A stretch of 64,000 nucleotides of DNA from Epiperipatus broadwayi (GCA_028023455.1 JAQFVV010006238.1:3110572-3174571), one strand, 5' to 3'. Counted from the first letter of the stretch, positions 12,001 through 23,402 are shown. Numbers and translations: made by a program. The notes: generated by a model not told the origin, from the letters alone.

Positions 12001-12540
12001 GGACTCCAGATATATAAAATATACTTGCATTTAAAACATAAATATAGTAAAATTTTGGACTTATCAACAATAATGAATTCACTAATAGTAACAAAGCAGT
12101 AAAACTTCCAAGGATATAAAGGAATATATGTACAGTACATTGATATAAAAGATTACAATATTTTTATAGTTACCAGAATATGGTGTTAATATTAATGATG
12201 GTTATTATTACATGCATTTACTTTAAGATGAAAGTTTTTTGCAAAATTTAATGAAGATGTCACTAGTTGTATGGCTGATGAAATATCCTTTTCCTTATTT
12301 AGGAAGATATATAACAATAAGAGTATTTACATTTCTACACTTCCTTCTATACAATGTTTCTAATGAATTGAGCAAATTGCATATTTTAAAATTAAAAGCA
12401 ATGATAAGTTTTATTCTTAATATTTTACATGCTGATGGCTGACATTAGACACAGAGATAAAAATCACACATTATTGCTTAAGTTTAATTTGCAGTGCCAT
12501 CTATTATAAACTTGAGTAATTAAAGAATATTAAAACAGGC

Positions 12541-12589
12541 AAAACTCTCTATACATATTGCACTGAGCGCAATATGTATAGAGAGTTTT
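12541..12589. repeat. perfect 21-bp hairpin
   Basis: Positions 12541-12561 and 12569-12589 are exact reverse complements around a 7-nt loop (ACTGAGC). The stem sequence AAAACTCTCTATACA is the terminal motif of the foldback family at 24021-24552, so this is probably a deletion relic in which only the ends remain. A neighbouring ATCATGTGATG (12624-12634) matches that family's flank. Confidence 0.85.
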
Positions 12590-12989
12590 AATAACAGTTA
12601 AGAGCAGGCATAAGAAATAGTGATCATGTGATGTTAATTGGCTTAATTAAAGAATACTACATGCTAATGCTATTATGTGATATGATATTCACAATCGCAA
12701 CATAGTTTCTAGTTTGTAGCTTCATCAATGCATTTTATATCAGTAGCAATTGTTTTATCTCTTTTATATTATCAAGTTAGCAGCCTGAAATTAAAATATG
12801 TCTTGAGATTTTAAATTAAAGACAATTTGCTGATGAGAAATTTTAATTTATCACTATACCAGTAATTATAAATTTTAGTAATCCTCAACTTTTGCTAGTT
12901 TTAGGCATCATTTATATTTTGTCTAGAATAGTATATATTAAAATACCACATGACTATCTTTTTATATTTAATAATTACTGTTTGCATCC

Positions 12990-13085
12990 ATTGCATGGTT
13001 TGATATGAAAACCCTGAGATTTAAGGTTCATGGGTAACACCCAGTTTTATCACTTCTGGTACTCAGATTTCATATGAACTCCCAA
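12990..13085 (+). repeat. tRNA-Gln-like SINE, degenerate copy
   Basis: GGTTCATGG followed by CACCCAGTTTTATCAC and ATGAACTCCCAA matches the shared body of the copies at 17977, 19048, 39274 and 54328. The head is poorly preserved here. Confidence 0.5.
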
Positions 13086-13435
13086 ACAATCCAGCTATTC
13101 CATTAATTGATAACTTAACTGTTTGTATAAATATGTTTGGAAACTTAAATTCACTTGTAGTAAATTCATAATTGTTAGGTATTCTTTATAAGGATTATTT
13201 AAAATTTATCATAAAAAATTTGGTCTCTTTATTTTTTGTATTCCTACTTCCACAAACTTTGCTACTCCATGTGATAAGTTAAATTCTGTGATAAGTTTAT
13301 ATACATTTACTTTTAGTATAGTTTACTGACAGTAAAATATAACTACAATTCCAATACTTACATAAGCAAATTAATGCCACCAAAAATGTACATTAAATAT
13401 ATAACTATTGTTACATTTGAATAATTAGAATATAA

Positions 13436-14035
13436 TTACTTGTTTATACTTGGTCAGAGTATTAATACAGATGGAAACATACTGGATGAAATTAATCATA
13501 GAATTAAACTTGGTTGGAATACTTTTGGTGAAAATAACTTGATACTAAAAGGAAATATGCCTATGTGTTTGAAAAGGAATGTTTTTAATAAATGTGTTTT
13601 ACCACTTCTTACTTATGGATCTGAGACTTGGACATTTAATAGAAAAGCTATACAGAGACTTCAGACCACTCAAAGAAGTATGGAGAGATGCATGTTGGGA
13701 GTAACAAGAAGAGATCAAAAATGCAATATATGGGTAAGAGAACAATCAGGTGTTACTGACCTCATTGAAAAAATTAAAAGACTGAAGTGGAGTTGGGCTG
13801 GACATATTGCTAGAAGAGATGATAATAGATGGACAAATGAAATCTTAAACTGGATTCCAAAAGATTGTAAAAGACCTAGAAAGAGACCACATGTGAGATG
13901 GATGGATGAAATAAGAAAATGTGCAGAGGTGATGTGGAGAGAAGCTAAAGATCGGAGAAAATGGATTGAACTTGGAGAGACCTTCATCCTGCAGTGGATT
14001 GATAATGATTGATGACGATGATAATGATATACAAA
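13436..14035 (+). mobile_element. RTE-clade LINE, 5'-truncated 3' end
   Basis: The copy holds the last 190 codons of an RTE-type endonuclease/RT polyprotein and a short 3' tail ending in GATTGATGACGATGATAATG, a TGATGA-like microsatellite end typical of RTE elements. The 5' truncation at about 13436 cuts inside the thumb region (FILGQSINTDGN). Related 3' ends sit at 33974, 35205 and 54651. Confidence 0.88.
13440..14012 (+). pseudogene. C-terminal part of RTE LINE polyprotein, open frame
   Basis: The frame is uninterrupted for 190 codons to a natural stop. Recognisable parts are LGQSINTDGNILDEINHRIK, CVLPLLTYGSETWTF, QRSMERCMLGVTRRDQ, KRLKWSWAGHIARRDDNRW, RPRKRPHVRWMDEIRK and the terminal ETFILQWIDND. 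These are the RT thumb and C-terminal extension of RTE-clade LINEs, downstream of the catalytic residues, so this fragment has no enzyme activity. An uninterrupted frame suggests a fairly recent insertion. No ATG is near the start, and the frame is simply open from the truncation point. Confidence 0.9.
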
Positions 14036-14689
14036 ATTAGAGATTGTAAAGAGATGGGTATGAAATTATTCAAACACATTCCCATCCTTTTCAGTTATCT
14101 TTAACTGAGATTTAAAGTTTATATCTAGTCTAGAGATAATTGACTAGTGATAATCATTGCTGTATTTATCCAGAATGGATGATGTCAATATTGTGGGCAA
14201 AGTAAATTTGAGACTTGTAATTCAAAATCTAAAAAAAAAGACAATATTCTTAATAATGTTTATATAAAAAGTTGTCATGCAATTTTTTTTTCTTTACTTT
14301 TTTAAAATTCCTATTTGTGCCAATTTTAAAAATAAGCATGTATATTGCTGTTTATAAATATAAATGCCAGAATGAATTTTATTGAATGTTAGAACTGAAG
14401 TCGAGGCCCAAATTAATCACAGACAACCCTAAATTATCATAAATGTGGAAATCATGTGATCAGTGGCATTAACCAATACACTATATAAATGTGGCTTATA
14501 AACTAGTGATTATCTGTGCTTGTAACATAGCAATAGCTCTGTATTTCTTAATCCCTCTAAACCTGTTCAGAATGGAACACCTTACTTGAAAAAAACCAAA
14601 CCATACATATCGCTGATTTTTTAATGTATTTTGAATCTTCGATTATTTTTATTTTTTACCACATTTGTATGAGAAATAAATGGATTTTT
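14036..14689. other. no gene recognised
   Basis: AT-rich sequence without a supported exon or repeat boundary. I see only short A/T runs. Confidence 0.4.
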
Positions 14690-15003
14690 AGTTGTATTTA
14701 TATATTGGACCATTTCAGTCATCTAATATTAGTATTGAATGTCCTTAGAAAAATGTAACTTTATTTAAATATTCCAAATACATTCAATTGTTAGTAATAG
14801 CATGCAGGTTAATATATGCACAATGTTTCGAGAGGTATTATTCTCTCCTTTTCTTCAGGTGTTGCTGGCCTGACCAGTGACAGTACCAGCATGAGAATCG
14901 AACCTGGACCCTTAGATTCTTGAGTATTGAATTTTAATGTAACGCTCTAAGTAACTGAGCCATTCTGTATATAAATACAACTAAAACACCATCATCACAA
15001 ACC
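14690..15003 (-). repeat. tRNA-derived SINE with inverted tail piece at its 5' side
   Basis: On the minus strand a tRNA-like head reads GGCTCAGTTACTTAGAGCG with a B box GGTTCGATTC at about 14900. A body follows (CAGCAACACCTGAAGAA, then CTCGAAACATTGTG), then a tail TTTAAATAAAGTTACA and GGTCCAATATATAAATACAA. In front of the head lies an inverted copy of the tail end (CTGAAGGTTTGTGATGATGG and TTGTATTTATATA). It is the single-head relative of the foldback copies at 27904 and 41129. An imperfect 12-bp repeat, AATGGATTTTTA / AATGAATTTTTA, may be its target duplication. Confidence 0.75.
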
Positions 15004-15160
15004 TTCAGGAAAACACAAAATGAATTTTTATTCTGACAATGTCCTGGTAATTATTTTGCAAAATATTCTTATTCTGATTGCGTAACACTAACTGAAAAAA
15101 ATATGGAAAGATCTATGCCATTCACATATTGAGGAAACAATCCAATTTAATTATAACGCC

Positions 15161-15250
15161 ATTTATTTATAATTGCTTAGCAACGAGCAGAATGAGATGA
15201 AAGGACAGGAGCAAATTTTTCTGTTCGTCGCTAAGCCATTATAAATAACA
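15161..15250. repeat. inverted repeat, about 32-bp arms
   Basis: The arm 15161-15192 (ATTTATTTATAATTGCTTAG, then CAACGAGCAGAA) is paired with 15219-15250 (TTCTGTTCGTCGCTAAGCC, then ATTATAAATAACA) with few mismatches around a 26-nt loop. It is probably a small MITE. No target duplication is clear. Confidence 0.75.
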
Positions 15251-16434
15251 TGTGTCATAGTGGAACTGGAATGTTTTATTGGTATGTGGGTGGGATAATT
15301 ATATAAAGTTATATTTAATAATATTTTTTTCACGATAGAAATATTAATATAATTGCGTACAGTTTATATGTATGTGTTGTAAAATGCTTTTACTATATAT
15401 GTAGTGTTGTTGTTGTTTTTTTAATTAATATTTTATTAGTTAATCTTGGTCTTTTCTGAGGCCTGAAAGTGTTCCTTGCCATTAGCGTCGTAAGACTTAT
15501 CTAACTTATATGTATATATGTTTTTATTGAATTTGGTGTTTACTTTAAATAATTAAATTAGTTCAGAAAAACCAAATGTTAACAAGGTTCAACCATTAAT
15601 TATTTATAAATGTTTTTCATCTCCCAAACATAATATTTACTGCTAGAAAAAAGCTTTGTAGAGATTAATCATTTGCTAAATGGATTATTGTGACCTTGTA
15701 CTTCTGTAGGCCAAGCCGTGAAGGTCGTAAATTACTCTCATTAAAAATAAATCAATAAAAAACGATTTGTTGTTTTTTCTTTTTTTTTGATTTATACAAG
15801 TGCAATGTTTATTTTAATTAACTAAAAAAAAGAAAAACAAATTGTCTTAATTGGAAACATAAATAAAATGAATCATTTTATATATAGAAACAATGTAACT
15901 ATTATTATTAATGTTTTTAAAATGAAAAACTATTTCCTGCTTGAGTTAATATAATAACTTTAGAAAGTTATAATTGATAACTTTGTTGATATCAACAATT
16001 ATATTCCAAGTTTATACTGTGAACTTATTTAGTAGATGGCGTTAGTTCATTATACATTTATTCGATAGAGAATTTATTTCCGTGTTCCTATTAAAAAGAA
16101 GATATATAAATAGATTGAAAATATATTATAGTTTCGCAAAAAAAAAAAAACTAATCAAATGATTTCATTTCTCGGAGTTCCTAAAAGTTCGAATGCTGGA
16201 TGTAAAAGAAACAGACGCGATACGTAGACTTTAAGCTCCAGGGTCTGCATTCTCCCACTGCCCCAAACCAAGCATGAGCATTACGGTTTCGTAATTATAA
16301 GGGATAGAAAAAATAGATAGATAAATTGAACACAGAAAAAAGAAATAGAGTTATGGAAAATGGATATGAATAAAAATAGTTTAGTTATATAAAAATAAAA
16401 TATAGAGTCCATGTCAACTGAGAAAGTTTACTAT
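15251..16434. other. no gene recognised
   Basis: AT-rich sequence with a poly(A) run at 16139-16150. No supported exon, RNA gene or bounded repeat. Confidence 0.4.
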
Positions 16435-16695
16435 TGTTTGGGTATTAAACCACTAAACATCACATGATCACCATTTCTTATGCTTGCTCATAACAGTTGT
16501 TAAAACAGATCTAGGTGCAGTGCTCTCAGATCCAAAGCTCCACCCTGATGAAATCCACAAGCTAGAAACTAGTCTGAGGATATTGGATGAGTAGGCACTA
16601 AATAGGGATTTTATGCACAAGCCTTCTGGCATCCATTGATTACTCTAGCTTGCACTGAGTGGCCCTATTGTATGGAGAGTTTTGCCTGTTTTATT
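16435..16695. repeat. foldback-family element (CTCTCCATACA type), one arm
   Basis: It starts with ATTAAACCACTAAACATCAC and ATGATCACCATTTCTTATGC and ends with TGTATGGAGAGTTTTGCCTG. The middle has CCACAAGCTAGAAACTAGTC and GGATGAGTAGGCA. It matches the right arm of the complete copy at 24021-24552, with most of the left arm deleted. Confidence 0.8.
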
Positions 16696-17509
16696 GTTTG
16701 GGTGACGAATAAATAATTTGAATATTAAGAAAGGAAAGGAAAAATAGGGTTTAGTCTGCAAATATGGTTAATGTGGATACCTAAGTGATAATTTAAGCAT
16801 TTATTTTTATAAAGAAGGACTTTGCAAGAGAAACAGAATAGATTGTGGGTGTGGAAAAAAACAGAAATTGTAGTACCCACAACACAATCATACACATATA
16901 GATGCAATGTCAGTTTCTGAACACTAGCCAACCTTAACATACTGATTAACCATACCAAAGCAAACCAAAAAAAATCCTGTAAATAATCGGTGAGGTTCAG
17001 TGTAATTTCCCAGAATGCACAGCTGTATATTATGGAGAGTCATGGACGAACATTATCACAAGAATTGTGCAGTACAAGTACCTATACAAAATGGAAAAGT
17101 ATACCCTGAATATATGTCTGTGTTTTTAAATCGCAAAAAAGAACTTAGAAGCAGCTTTGATCCCCAAAATGTCAAACTACTGTGCTTAGAATGCACTTGC
17201 AGAAAGAGGAAAATAAAAGAGGCATAACATATCACAAATAACATCAGTGTTGCAAACATAAAAGCTAATAGCATCCAATTAGCAAACCAGTGGAATATTT
17301 AAATTATCCCATTTACATATTGAAAATAATAACCAGACTTTATAAAAGCGGCAACTAGAATAAAATAATGTAGCTATGATTATAGTGCTCAGCGCCATAA
17401 ATACACTCAGCCAAATCAAAACTGATGTAAAAAGAATAACATGCAAAGTTATTACAAATAAAAGATGAGTATATATATTGAATTGTAATTATTTGTTGAA
17501 CTATTTCCA
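16696..17509. other. no gene recognised
   Basis: A 70-codon open stretch at 17015-17227 has two CxxC-like Cys pairs near its end but matches nothing I know and has no splice or start context. I treat the stretch as unassigned. Confidence 0.35.
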
Positions 17510-17940
17510 TAGTCTAATATTAACTGTTAAATGTCTTTTAAAAAATTCAAACTTTATTTAAACTTTCAATACATTCAAATGTTCGTAATAGCACACATGT
17601 TTTCATATATAACCCAATATATTGAGTAGTACTATTTTTCTCTCTTTTTCAAGTGTTTGCTTTCTGGCTTTTAACAAGGGAATTGAACCTGGGATCTTTA
17701 GTTTCATGAGTATTGAATTTAAGGATTGATTCCATTATTAGTATTGTTACTGGTCTGGTCAGCAATAAGAGGATAATACTATCATTTTGAACATTGTGTT
17801 ATATACTAATCTATGTGCTATTTAATAGTTGCATGTATTTTCCACAAACTTCTAATAATTAGTATTAGATAATGGAAATAGTCCAGTTTATAACTGCAAC
17901 TACAATACCATCCATCACAAACTTTCAGACAAACACTATA
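17510..17940. repeat. foldback SINE-like element, diverged copy
   Basis: The left end GTTGAACTATTTCCATAG and right end GGAAATAGTCCAGTTTAT are inverted copies, followed outside the right end by CATCACAAACTTTCAGAC. The inner part on the minus strand keeps a B-box-like GGTTCAATTCCC and the body piece CAAACACTTGAAAAAG. It is the same family as 27904-28493, with more mutations. Confidence 0.72.
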
Positions 17941-17976
17941 CATAAGGCAACTTGAGAGTTAATGGTATTTAACACC

Positions 17977-18080
17977 AGTATGGTTTAGCATAGTGGCAAA
18001 GTAATGGATTCAGGAGTACACGATTTATGGATTCTCACCCAGCTTTGTTACCTTCAGTGATTTAACTTCTAATGAACTCC
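17977..18080 (+). repeat. tRNA-Gln-like SINE copy
   Basis: GTTTAGCATAGTGGCAAAG resembles the D-arm and A box of tRNA-Gln (TGGTGTAGTGG). ATGGATTCAGGAGTACA resembles its anticodon arm. A common body follows: CCCAGCTTTGTTACCTTCAG, then TGAACTCC. The B box is decayed. The family recurs across the window. Confidence 0.6.
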
Positions 18081-18133
18081 AAACTATAATAATAGTTAAC
18101 CTATTCATTCTGTATAATGAATATTTGCTGTAG

Positions 18134-18760
18134 TAAATAGAGGGATTTGAACTTAGAGGATTTTCAGTCTGTAATTATCCTTCATCTCAAACAACTGATA
18201 CACATGATCACACACGTGAAAAAAATAAATGATCCCAACATATATATATTATGCAGACCCAGCACTCATCAGTTGGTTCAGATCATAATTTCCCACACAT
18301 GTACACAATCAGTGCTCAGCTTATATTATGATAGAAAATCCTTAAAATTGACAAGCTTCAATCTTTTCATTCTTCCAACAATTTAACTGTCCATTTCATT
18401 GACAATCAATGATGGAATGCTACCCATGTAAACATTTCATCAACCTAAGCCCTAATATTATCAGATCACTACATGGGTATGATTACAATATCAAATTCAT
18501 CAAGGGCTTTGAATATTTCATCTTGGGTTTTTCAAGTTAATGGATGATTGAATTGCTGGAAGGGTGAGAAGATTGAAGCCTGTCGATTAAAGTTTTAGGA
18601 ATTGCGATCTTAATATGATCTGGCCAATGGATGAGTGCTGGATCTGCATGAGATATGCATTATCTTTTTCATATGTATGTGGTTATGTGTATTGGTTATA
18701 TGAGATGGAATGAAGGATGAATATAGACTGAAAATCCTAGGTTCAAATCCCTCTATTTAA
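18134..18760. repeat. foldback element with outward-reading tRNA-like ends
   Basis: The left end TAAATAGAGGGATTTGAAC pairs with the right end GGTTCAAATCCCTCTATTTA. Arms of roughly 250 bp pair with moderate divergence, for example CAAGCTTCAATCTTTTCA with GAAGATTGAAGCCTG, and CACTCATCAGTTGGTTCAGA with TGGCCAATGGATGAGTGCTG. The right end carries a B-box-like GGTTCAAATCC immediately before the boundary, reading outward, and the left end carries its mirror image. No coding sequence is inside. Confidence 0.78.
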
Positions 18761-18824
18761 TGACTATAATAATAATAATTGAATGATTTATTGCTCAGTA
18801 ATTTATAAAAAATTTAAGCACTGG

Positions 18825-18905
18825 AAGTGCAGAATTGAAGTCAATATGGGGACTTTAAGGTCCACAGTCTGACACTGGACCATTGTGCTAATCCATGTAA
18901 ATTAT
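18825..18905 (-). repeat. tRNA-Gln-like SINE fragment
   Basis: On the minus strand, ATGGTCCAGTGTCAGACTGT, then GGACCTTAAAGTCC, matches the head of the 17977 family. It is short and diverged. Confidence 0.45.
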
Positions 18906-19047
18906 CTATAAAAAAATATTCAATTATATATATATAATGGTGTTTAACAATTCTTTAAGATTGTCCTGCTAAGAAAATATTGAGTATTTTTGAAAAAAGT
19001 AAGAACATTCCAATATTTTATTAGATATTTAATATTAGATGTGTCCT

Positions 19048-19140
19048 GTATGATTTGGTGAAGTAGTCAGAATGGCAGGTTCTGAATCATGACCAACTTT
19101 GTCACATTCAGTGCTCAAATTGTTTATGAACTCCCAGGTA
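19048..19140 (+). repeat. tRNA-Gln-like SINE copy
   Basis: GATTTGGTGAAGTAGTCAGA, then CAACTTTGTCACATTCAGTG and TTTATGAACTCCCAGG, follow the family pattern. The copy lies some 420 bp before the first FAS1 exon. Confidence 0.55.
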
Positions 19141-19559
19141 AGTATAACCTTTGACTTTTCTGTATTAGATATACTATATGACAAGGATTGCAATAAAAGA
19201 GGAGAAAAATTAATAATAATAAAAAAATTATAGAAATTAGAAATATATAGTAAGAATTAAACACAGAGATTGTAACAAAAACAAAAAAAAGGTAGAGTTT
19301 TTGTTTCAAGTGTGTGAAAAATATCAGAGAAATAGAAAAAAAATGAAGAGAATTCTTGAAAAATGAAATAGACAGAGTAGAAATAAATGAATATTGCTGT
19401 GGGTGACTTCAGACAAATATTAGCAATAACACATCACATCACATTGATTCATTTAAATATTTAATATAGACGTGTGTATGAATTGAAATTCTACTTTCAA
19501 AGTCTTTTAAATTTTAATTAATTTAAGAGAGGAAAAAAGCTTGTTTTCTTTTTGATCAG

Positions 19560-19700
19560 CCAAGTCTGTAAAGGAAATTGTCAAAGACCTGAAGCTAACC
19601 AAAGTTATTGAACTTCTAGGACCAGCCGATGTGGATGATGTTTTATCTAATAATGGAGCAGACTATACATTTTTTGTTCCAAGTGATGAAGCTTTTGAAG
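19560..19700 (+). CDS. FAS1-domain protein, first exon seen (domain A start)
   Basis: The exon follows an acceptor TTTTTGATCAG and ends at the donor GAAG/GTTAGT. It is in phase 1 at both ends and adds 47 codons. It encodes the first half of a FAS1 (fasciclin) domain: EIVKDLKLTKVIELLG, then the conserved H1 motif YTFFVPSDEAF. FAS1 domains are secreted cell-adhesion and matrix modules found in fasciclin, periostin and TGFBI. The domain begins right at the exon start, so earlier exons should carry the signal peptide and perhaps more FAS1 domains. I found no such exon between 1 and 19559. The gene name cannot be settled from two domains. Confidence 0.9.
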
Positions 19701-20001
19701 GTTAGTTTCATTTTTATCACTATTATCATTAGTTTTTATTTTTGCTTATTAAATTAGTTTATTAAAAATTTATCAAGATTTGATCAAAGCAATTTCTATT
19801 TCATAGTTACGAAATTGTAAAACTTAGCTGACACTAAATTTTTTAGCATTACCTTATCCCAGCTTCCTGCCTTTATTTGCATTAACTATTGACTTATTTA
19901 GATGAAAGTAGAAAAACATTTCAAAAATATTACACAATAAGAATTTTTTAGCATTCCTTGAGGTTTGATTTTCAGCATTGGGTGCATGATTATTTTAAAT
20001 A

Positions 20002-21157
20002 CACCTGGGTCTCTTTTTACGTGGACTTATTTAACACGATTTTGAAGTTACGCGATTCATGTTTCACCGGAAGTCGAACTCCGATAATGCGCTATTACTT
20101 TAAATAATAAATTTTGTGCACTTACGTTATATTGAAAGTAATAGCACATTATTGGAATTCGACTTTCATCTTAGTAATGTCAATATTTTCAGTGCTTTAT
20201 AATAGTAAGATTTTATGCAATAATGAAATTAAAATCATGATTTCCACATTTTATGTATACACACATTAAATTTTACAAGATTATAATGTAAATTTGTTCA
20301 AACATTGTGTGTGTTAATTTTGCATTCTGTTTTTGCTTTTTAAAAAAGAACGTAATCAATTATTAATCATTTAGTGTCCACAAGTTTATTTTTAAAAGGT
20401 GAGTAATAGCAGTGGGCACAATTAAATTTGACAATTAAAAATTAAAATCTGATTTTTAATTGTAATTAACAATTTAAAAATTACTTACGGCGACTTGAAA
20501 TTAATGCGATGTGAAATGAAATTTGATTTTTAAATGGAATTGAAAATTAAAAAATTAAAGACAAAAATAAGAATTTAATTTTTAGTTGTTTTAATTAAAT
20601 TTTTCCCAGCAGTGGTGAATAAATGTCTTTTTATTATCATAAGTCTAAGTTCATAAACAATTAATAAAATCATCGTCTCAAAGATTAATTACTAATTACG
20701 TTTTTAACAGAAAACCATTAACACAACGTGAGAGTGAACTTGGTGCTAGTTGTATTTCCTCTTGTGAGAATCTGATTTTTTTTCAGTTTGCAAACGAACG
20801 TATTTTTCGGCAAATAGCGATAATAATTAAAATGTGTATAAAAAAATGTAAATTACTGTACTGTAAATTATGCATAAAAATATATTATTTTGAATAAAAT
20901 TAAATATTAAAGTTAAAAAAAGTTTGTCTTGTAGCAATTTTATTGAAATTTTTTATTAGTCATATTTTATTTTCTTATTTTTTTTGCATGCGAGTTTTAA
21001 AGTAATTTTACGTTGGTGCTTTGCTTTTATACGAATTTTGAAAAATCACAGACTGCACACCCCCCTTTTTCAATGTAAGTTACATCTATTTTTGCACGAT
21101 TTCATTTGCGCGTGTTTTCTGAGGAACCTATCTATTGCGTAAAACGAGACCCAGGTG
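20002..21157. mobile_element. non-autonomous Tigger/pogo-like DNA transposon
   Basis: The ends CACCTGGGTCTCTTTTTACG and (inverted) CACCTGGGTCTCGTTTTACG form a 20-bp terminal inverted repeat with one mismatch. Both sides are flanked by TA, the target duplication of the Tc1/mariner/pogo group. Subterminal sequence has ACGCGA-like CpG-containing pieces, as in Tigger elements. No transposase frame is inside, so this is a non-autonomous derivative of about 1.16 kb. Confidence 0.78.
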
Positions 21158-22479
21158 TATATAAAAAAAATTCTGAGGAAGGCCGAATAGTAAACCGATA
21201 TATATAATAAAAAGAATAGAAAAAAAATTTGTCCAAATAATGAATACATTTATTTTCATAGCAATACTGTGTTACGTAGTGATTATATTGTGTCTCTACA
21301 TTTTTTTATTGCTTTTCGAATTACTTCATTCAGTCAGCTCATGAATACTGGACATATCAGTTGCCTGGAATAATGAATTCTATTAAAGGGGCAGCAAGAA
21401 GAAATGGATATTATCACAAAAGTCTTTGTTCCTGAACCTGGGTCATGCTTAGGTGAATGGGATCCTTTTTCTAATAATCAATTGGAAGTGAAGTAGCTAT
21501 CCATTAATCAATTTGAGTGTCACCTGATGAAGATTTTACTATATTTTAGAGACATGCATTTAAATATGTACACTGAGTACCACACTGAATCTTACCCCTT
21601 TGTTTTATAATTACACCTGTTGATATATGATGTGTATGTTGCTATGCAAATCTATTGTTAAAGATTCATTGGGGTTTTATATATATTTTAATATAAATGA
21701 GGCTGTGTTCAATTCAGTCTCTGGTTTGTTTAGCTAAGTTAAACATGTTAACTTTACCATGTTCTCACACCATAGATTAATTTCCGTACTTTCTCTCTAC
21801 CTAGTCAAATGTATCCCTATGTTTAATAATGCATATCAAATGTTTTGTTGTTTCTTATTTCAAAAATCTAAGTACAATTGAATCTTATATACATATGTGG
21901 GTACTTTCTTGTTATTTATAAATAATTCCGTTAAATAAAACATAAATAATATTATGCTAACAATAAACTATAATTTATAATAATAACCACGTTGTTGATG
22001 TTCATTATTGTATATATGTAAACCTGATCATCACATGCTAGGATTCCTAAGAGTCTTGTCTCTACCTGACCACCAGGTTGCATTAAGAAAATTAACTCTT
22101 GTTAGGTTAAGAGAGTGAGTTGCTTAGTTATGATCTAGAGAGGTTGGTGAGGTTCGAACTCCCCTTTTATCTATGCTTCTGGGTCAGATTAAAGCAACTA
22201 TACTTTCTGACCTTTACAATATATAGTTAAAAGTTCTTTTCGGAAAAGTAAGGAATAGAATAATCAAAACAGTGACATGATGTCTAATGTCAATAACTTT
22301 TACTCTTGAAATGCTTAGATACATCACTGAGAGATCAGTAAATTAAAAATTGATTTATGTGATGATATTCATGCACATTTTATTAATGGTTGACCCCATC
22401 GTTAGATTTAAAATATATATTAAAAAGCTTTCATTTTTTTGGATAATGTCATTGTAACAATATCATTTGATGATTCTTC

Positions 22480-23060
22480 CATATTTCTATCTTTAACTGT
22501 TATATAAGTTTCCCTTGATGCTTTTGCAATTTGCAATTATTTTCAAGAATCTTGTGAAGATACTTAAAAATCTCTTTAGTTCTTAAACAAGTACCTTCTT
22601 AGCTGACCATAAGTCTCATTTGTTCTATAAGTCTCTTAGTCATTCTAAAAGTCAACGTTTTTTGTGTTTTAGATGCTTTAGTTGGCTGATTTACAGTATC
22701 TTCTTCATTCTTCTACAAGTATCTCTATAAATTTCTTCAAAATATTCAATAACGATCTCTACAAAGTTTCTCCTTAACTGATAAACAAACAAGTCTTTTC
22801 TTTGGATTTTTACATTTCAGATGTCCTACAAAATTCTTTTTTAATAGTTCTATATGGTATTTTTATCTCTTCTGCAGTATCTTCTCAATAAATTTACAAG
22901 TTTCTTTTTAAATGTAATTCAATTGCCCTGCAAATGTTTTTGTACCTCATTACTTTACAAACTTAAACTATTTTCAACACTTTTTTTAACTGTTTTACAA
23001 GTGCTTTTAAACTGATCTATAAATCTGTTTTAAATTAGCTCCCAAACATTCTATTTATAT
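22480..23060. repeat. degenerate periodic tract (minisatellite-like)
   Basis: Variants of CTACAAGT-TTCTT and TTAACTG recur irregularly about every 40-60 bp: TCTACAAGTATCTCTATAAA, TCTACAAAGTTTCTCCTTAA, TTTACAAGTTTCTTTTTAAA, TTTTACAAGTGCTTTTAAAC. It looks like a very old tandem repeat. A dot-plot would be needed to fix the unit. Confidence 0.4.
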
Positions 23061-23351
23061 TTTTTTGCGACCAATATACTTGGACTTTTACATTTGAATA
23101 TATATTTGATTGTTTCTTTAAAAAGCTGCTTCAATGTCATAAAATAATACTGAAATAACTAAATGATAAATTTAAGACTCAGCATATTTCACATACATAA
23201 AATATAGATTGATAAATAGTTATGAAACACAACAGAAAATAAAAGATAAAAATGAAACATTTTTGTGTATTACAATAAATAGTTTATTTTTAGAAATTAA
23301 TTTAAAAACAAACTTTGTGCTCATTTACATTGTTAAAATGTTTTTTTTTTT

Positions 23352-23402
23352 TTTTAAGTGTCATAGCATCGGCCGGGACGTGAACCCACAACCCGGGCAT
23401 GT
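23352..23402 (-). repeat. tRNA-Val-like SINE fragment
   Basis: AGTGTCATAGCATCGGCCGG, then GACGTGAACCCACAACCCGG, matches the 3' part of the head at 55383-55481, including the B box region (GGTTCACGTCC on the minus strand). It is preceded by a poly(T) tract. Confidence 0.6.

Noticed and set aside
12239-12442. 67-codon open stretch as an upstream FAS1-gene exon with signal peptide
   Set aside because: Hydrophobic but without a donor in the needed phase and without FAS1 similarity.
17015-17227. 70-codon open stretch with a Cys-rich end
   Set aside because: No homology recognised, no splice context, and the length is possible by chance.
22095-22170. GGTGAGGTTCGAACTCCCC as a possible tRNA gene
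   Set aside because: The B box is good but no cloverleaf can be folded around it. It is at most a SINE relic.
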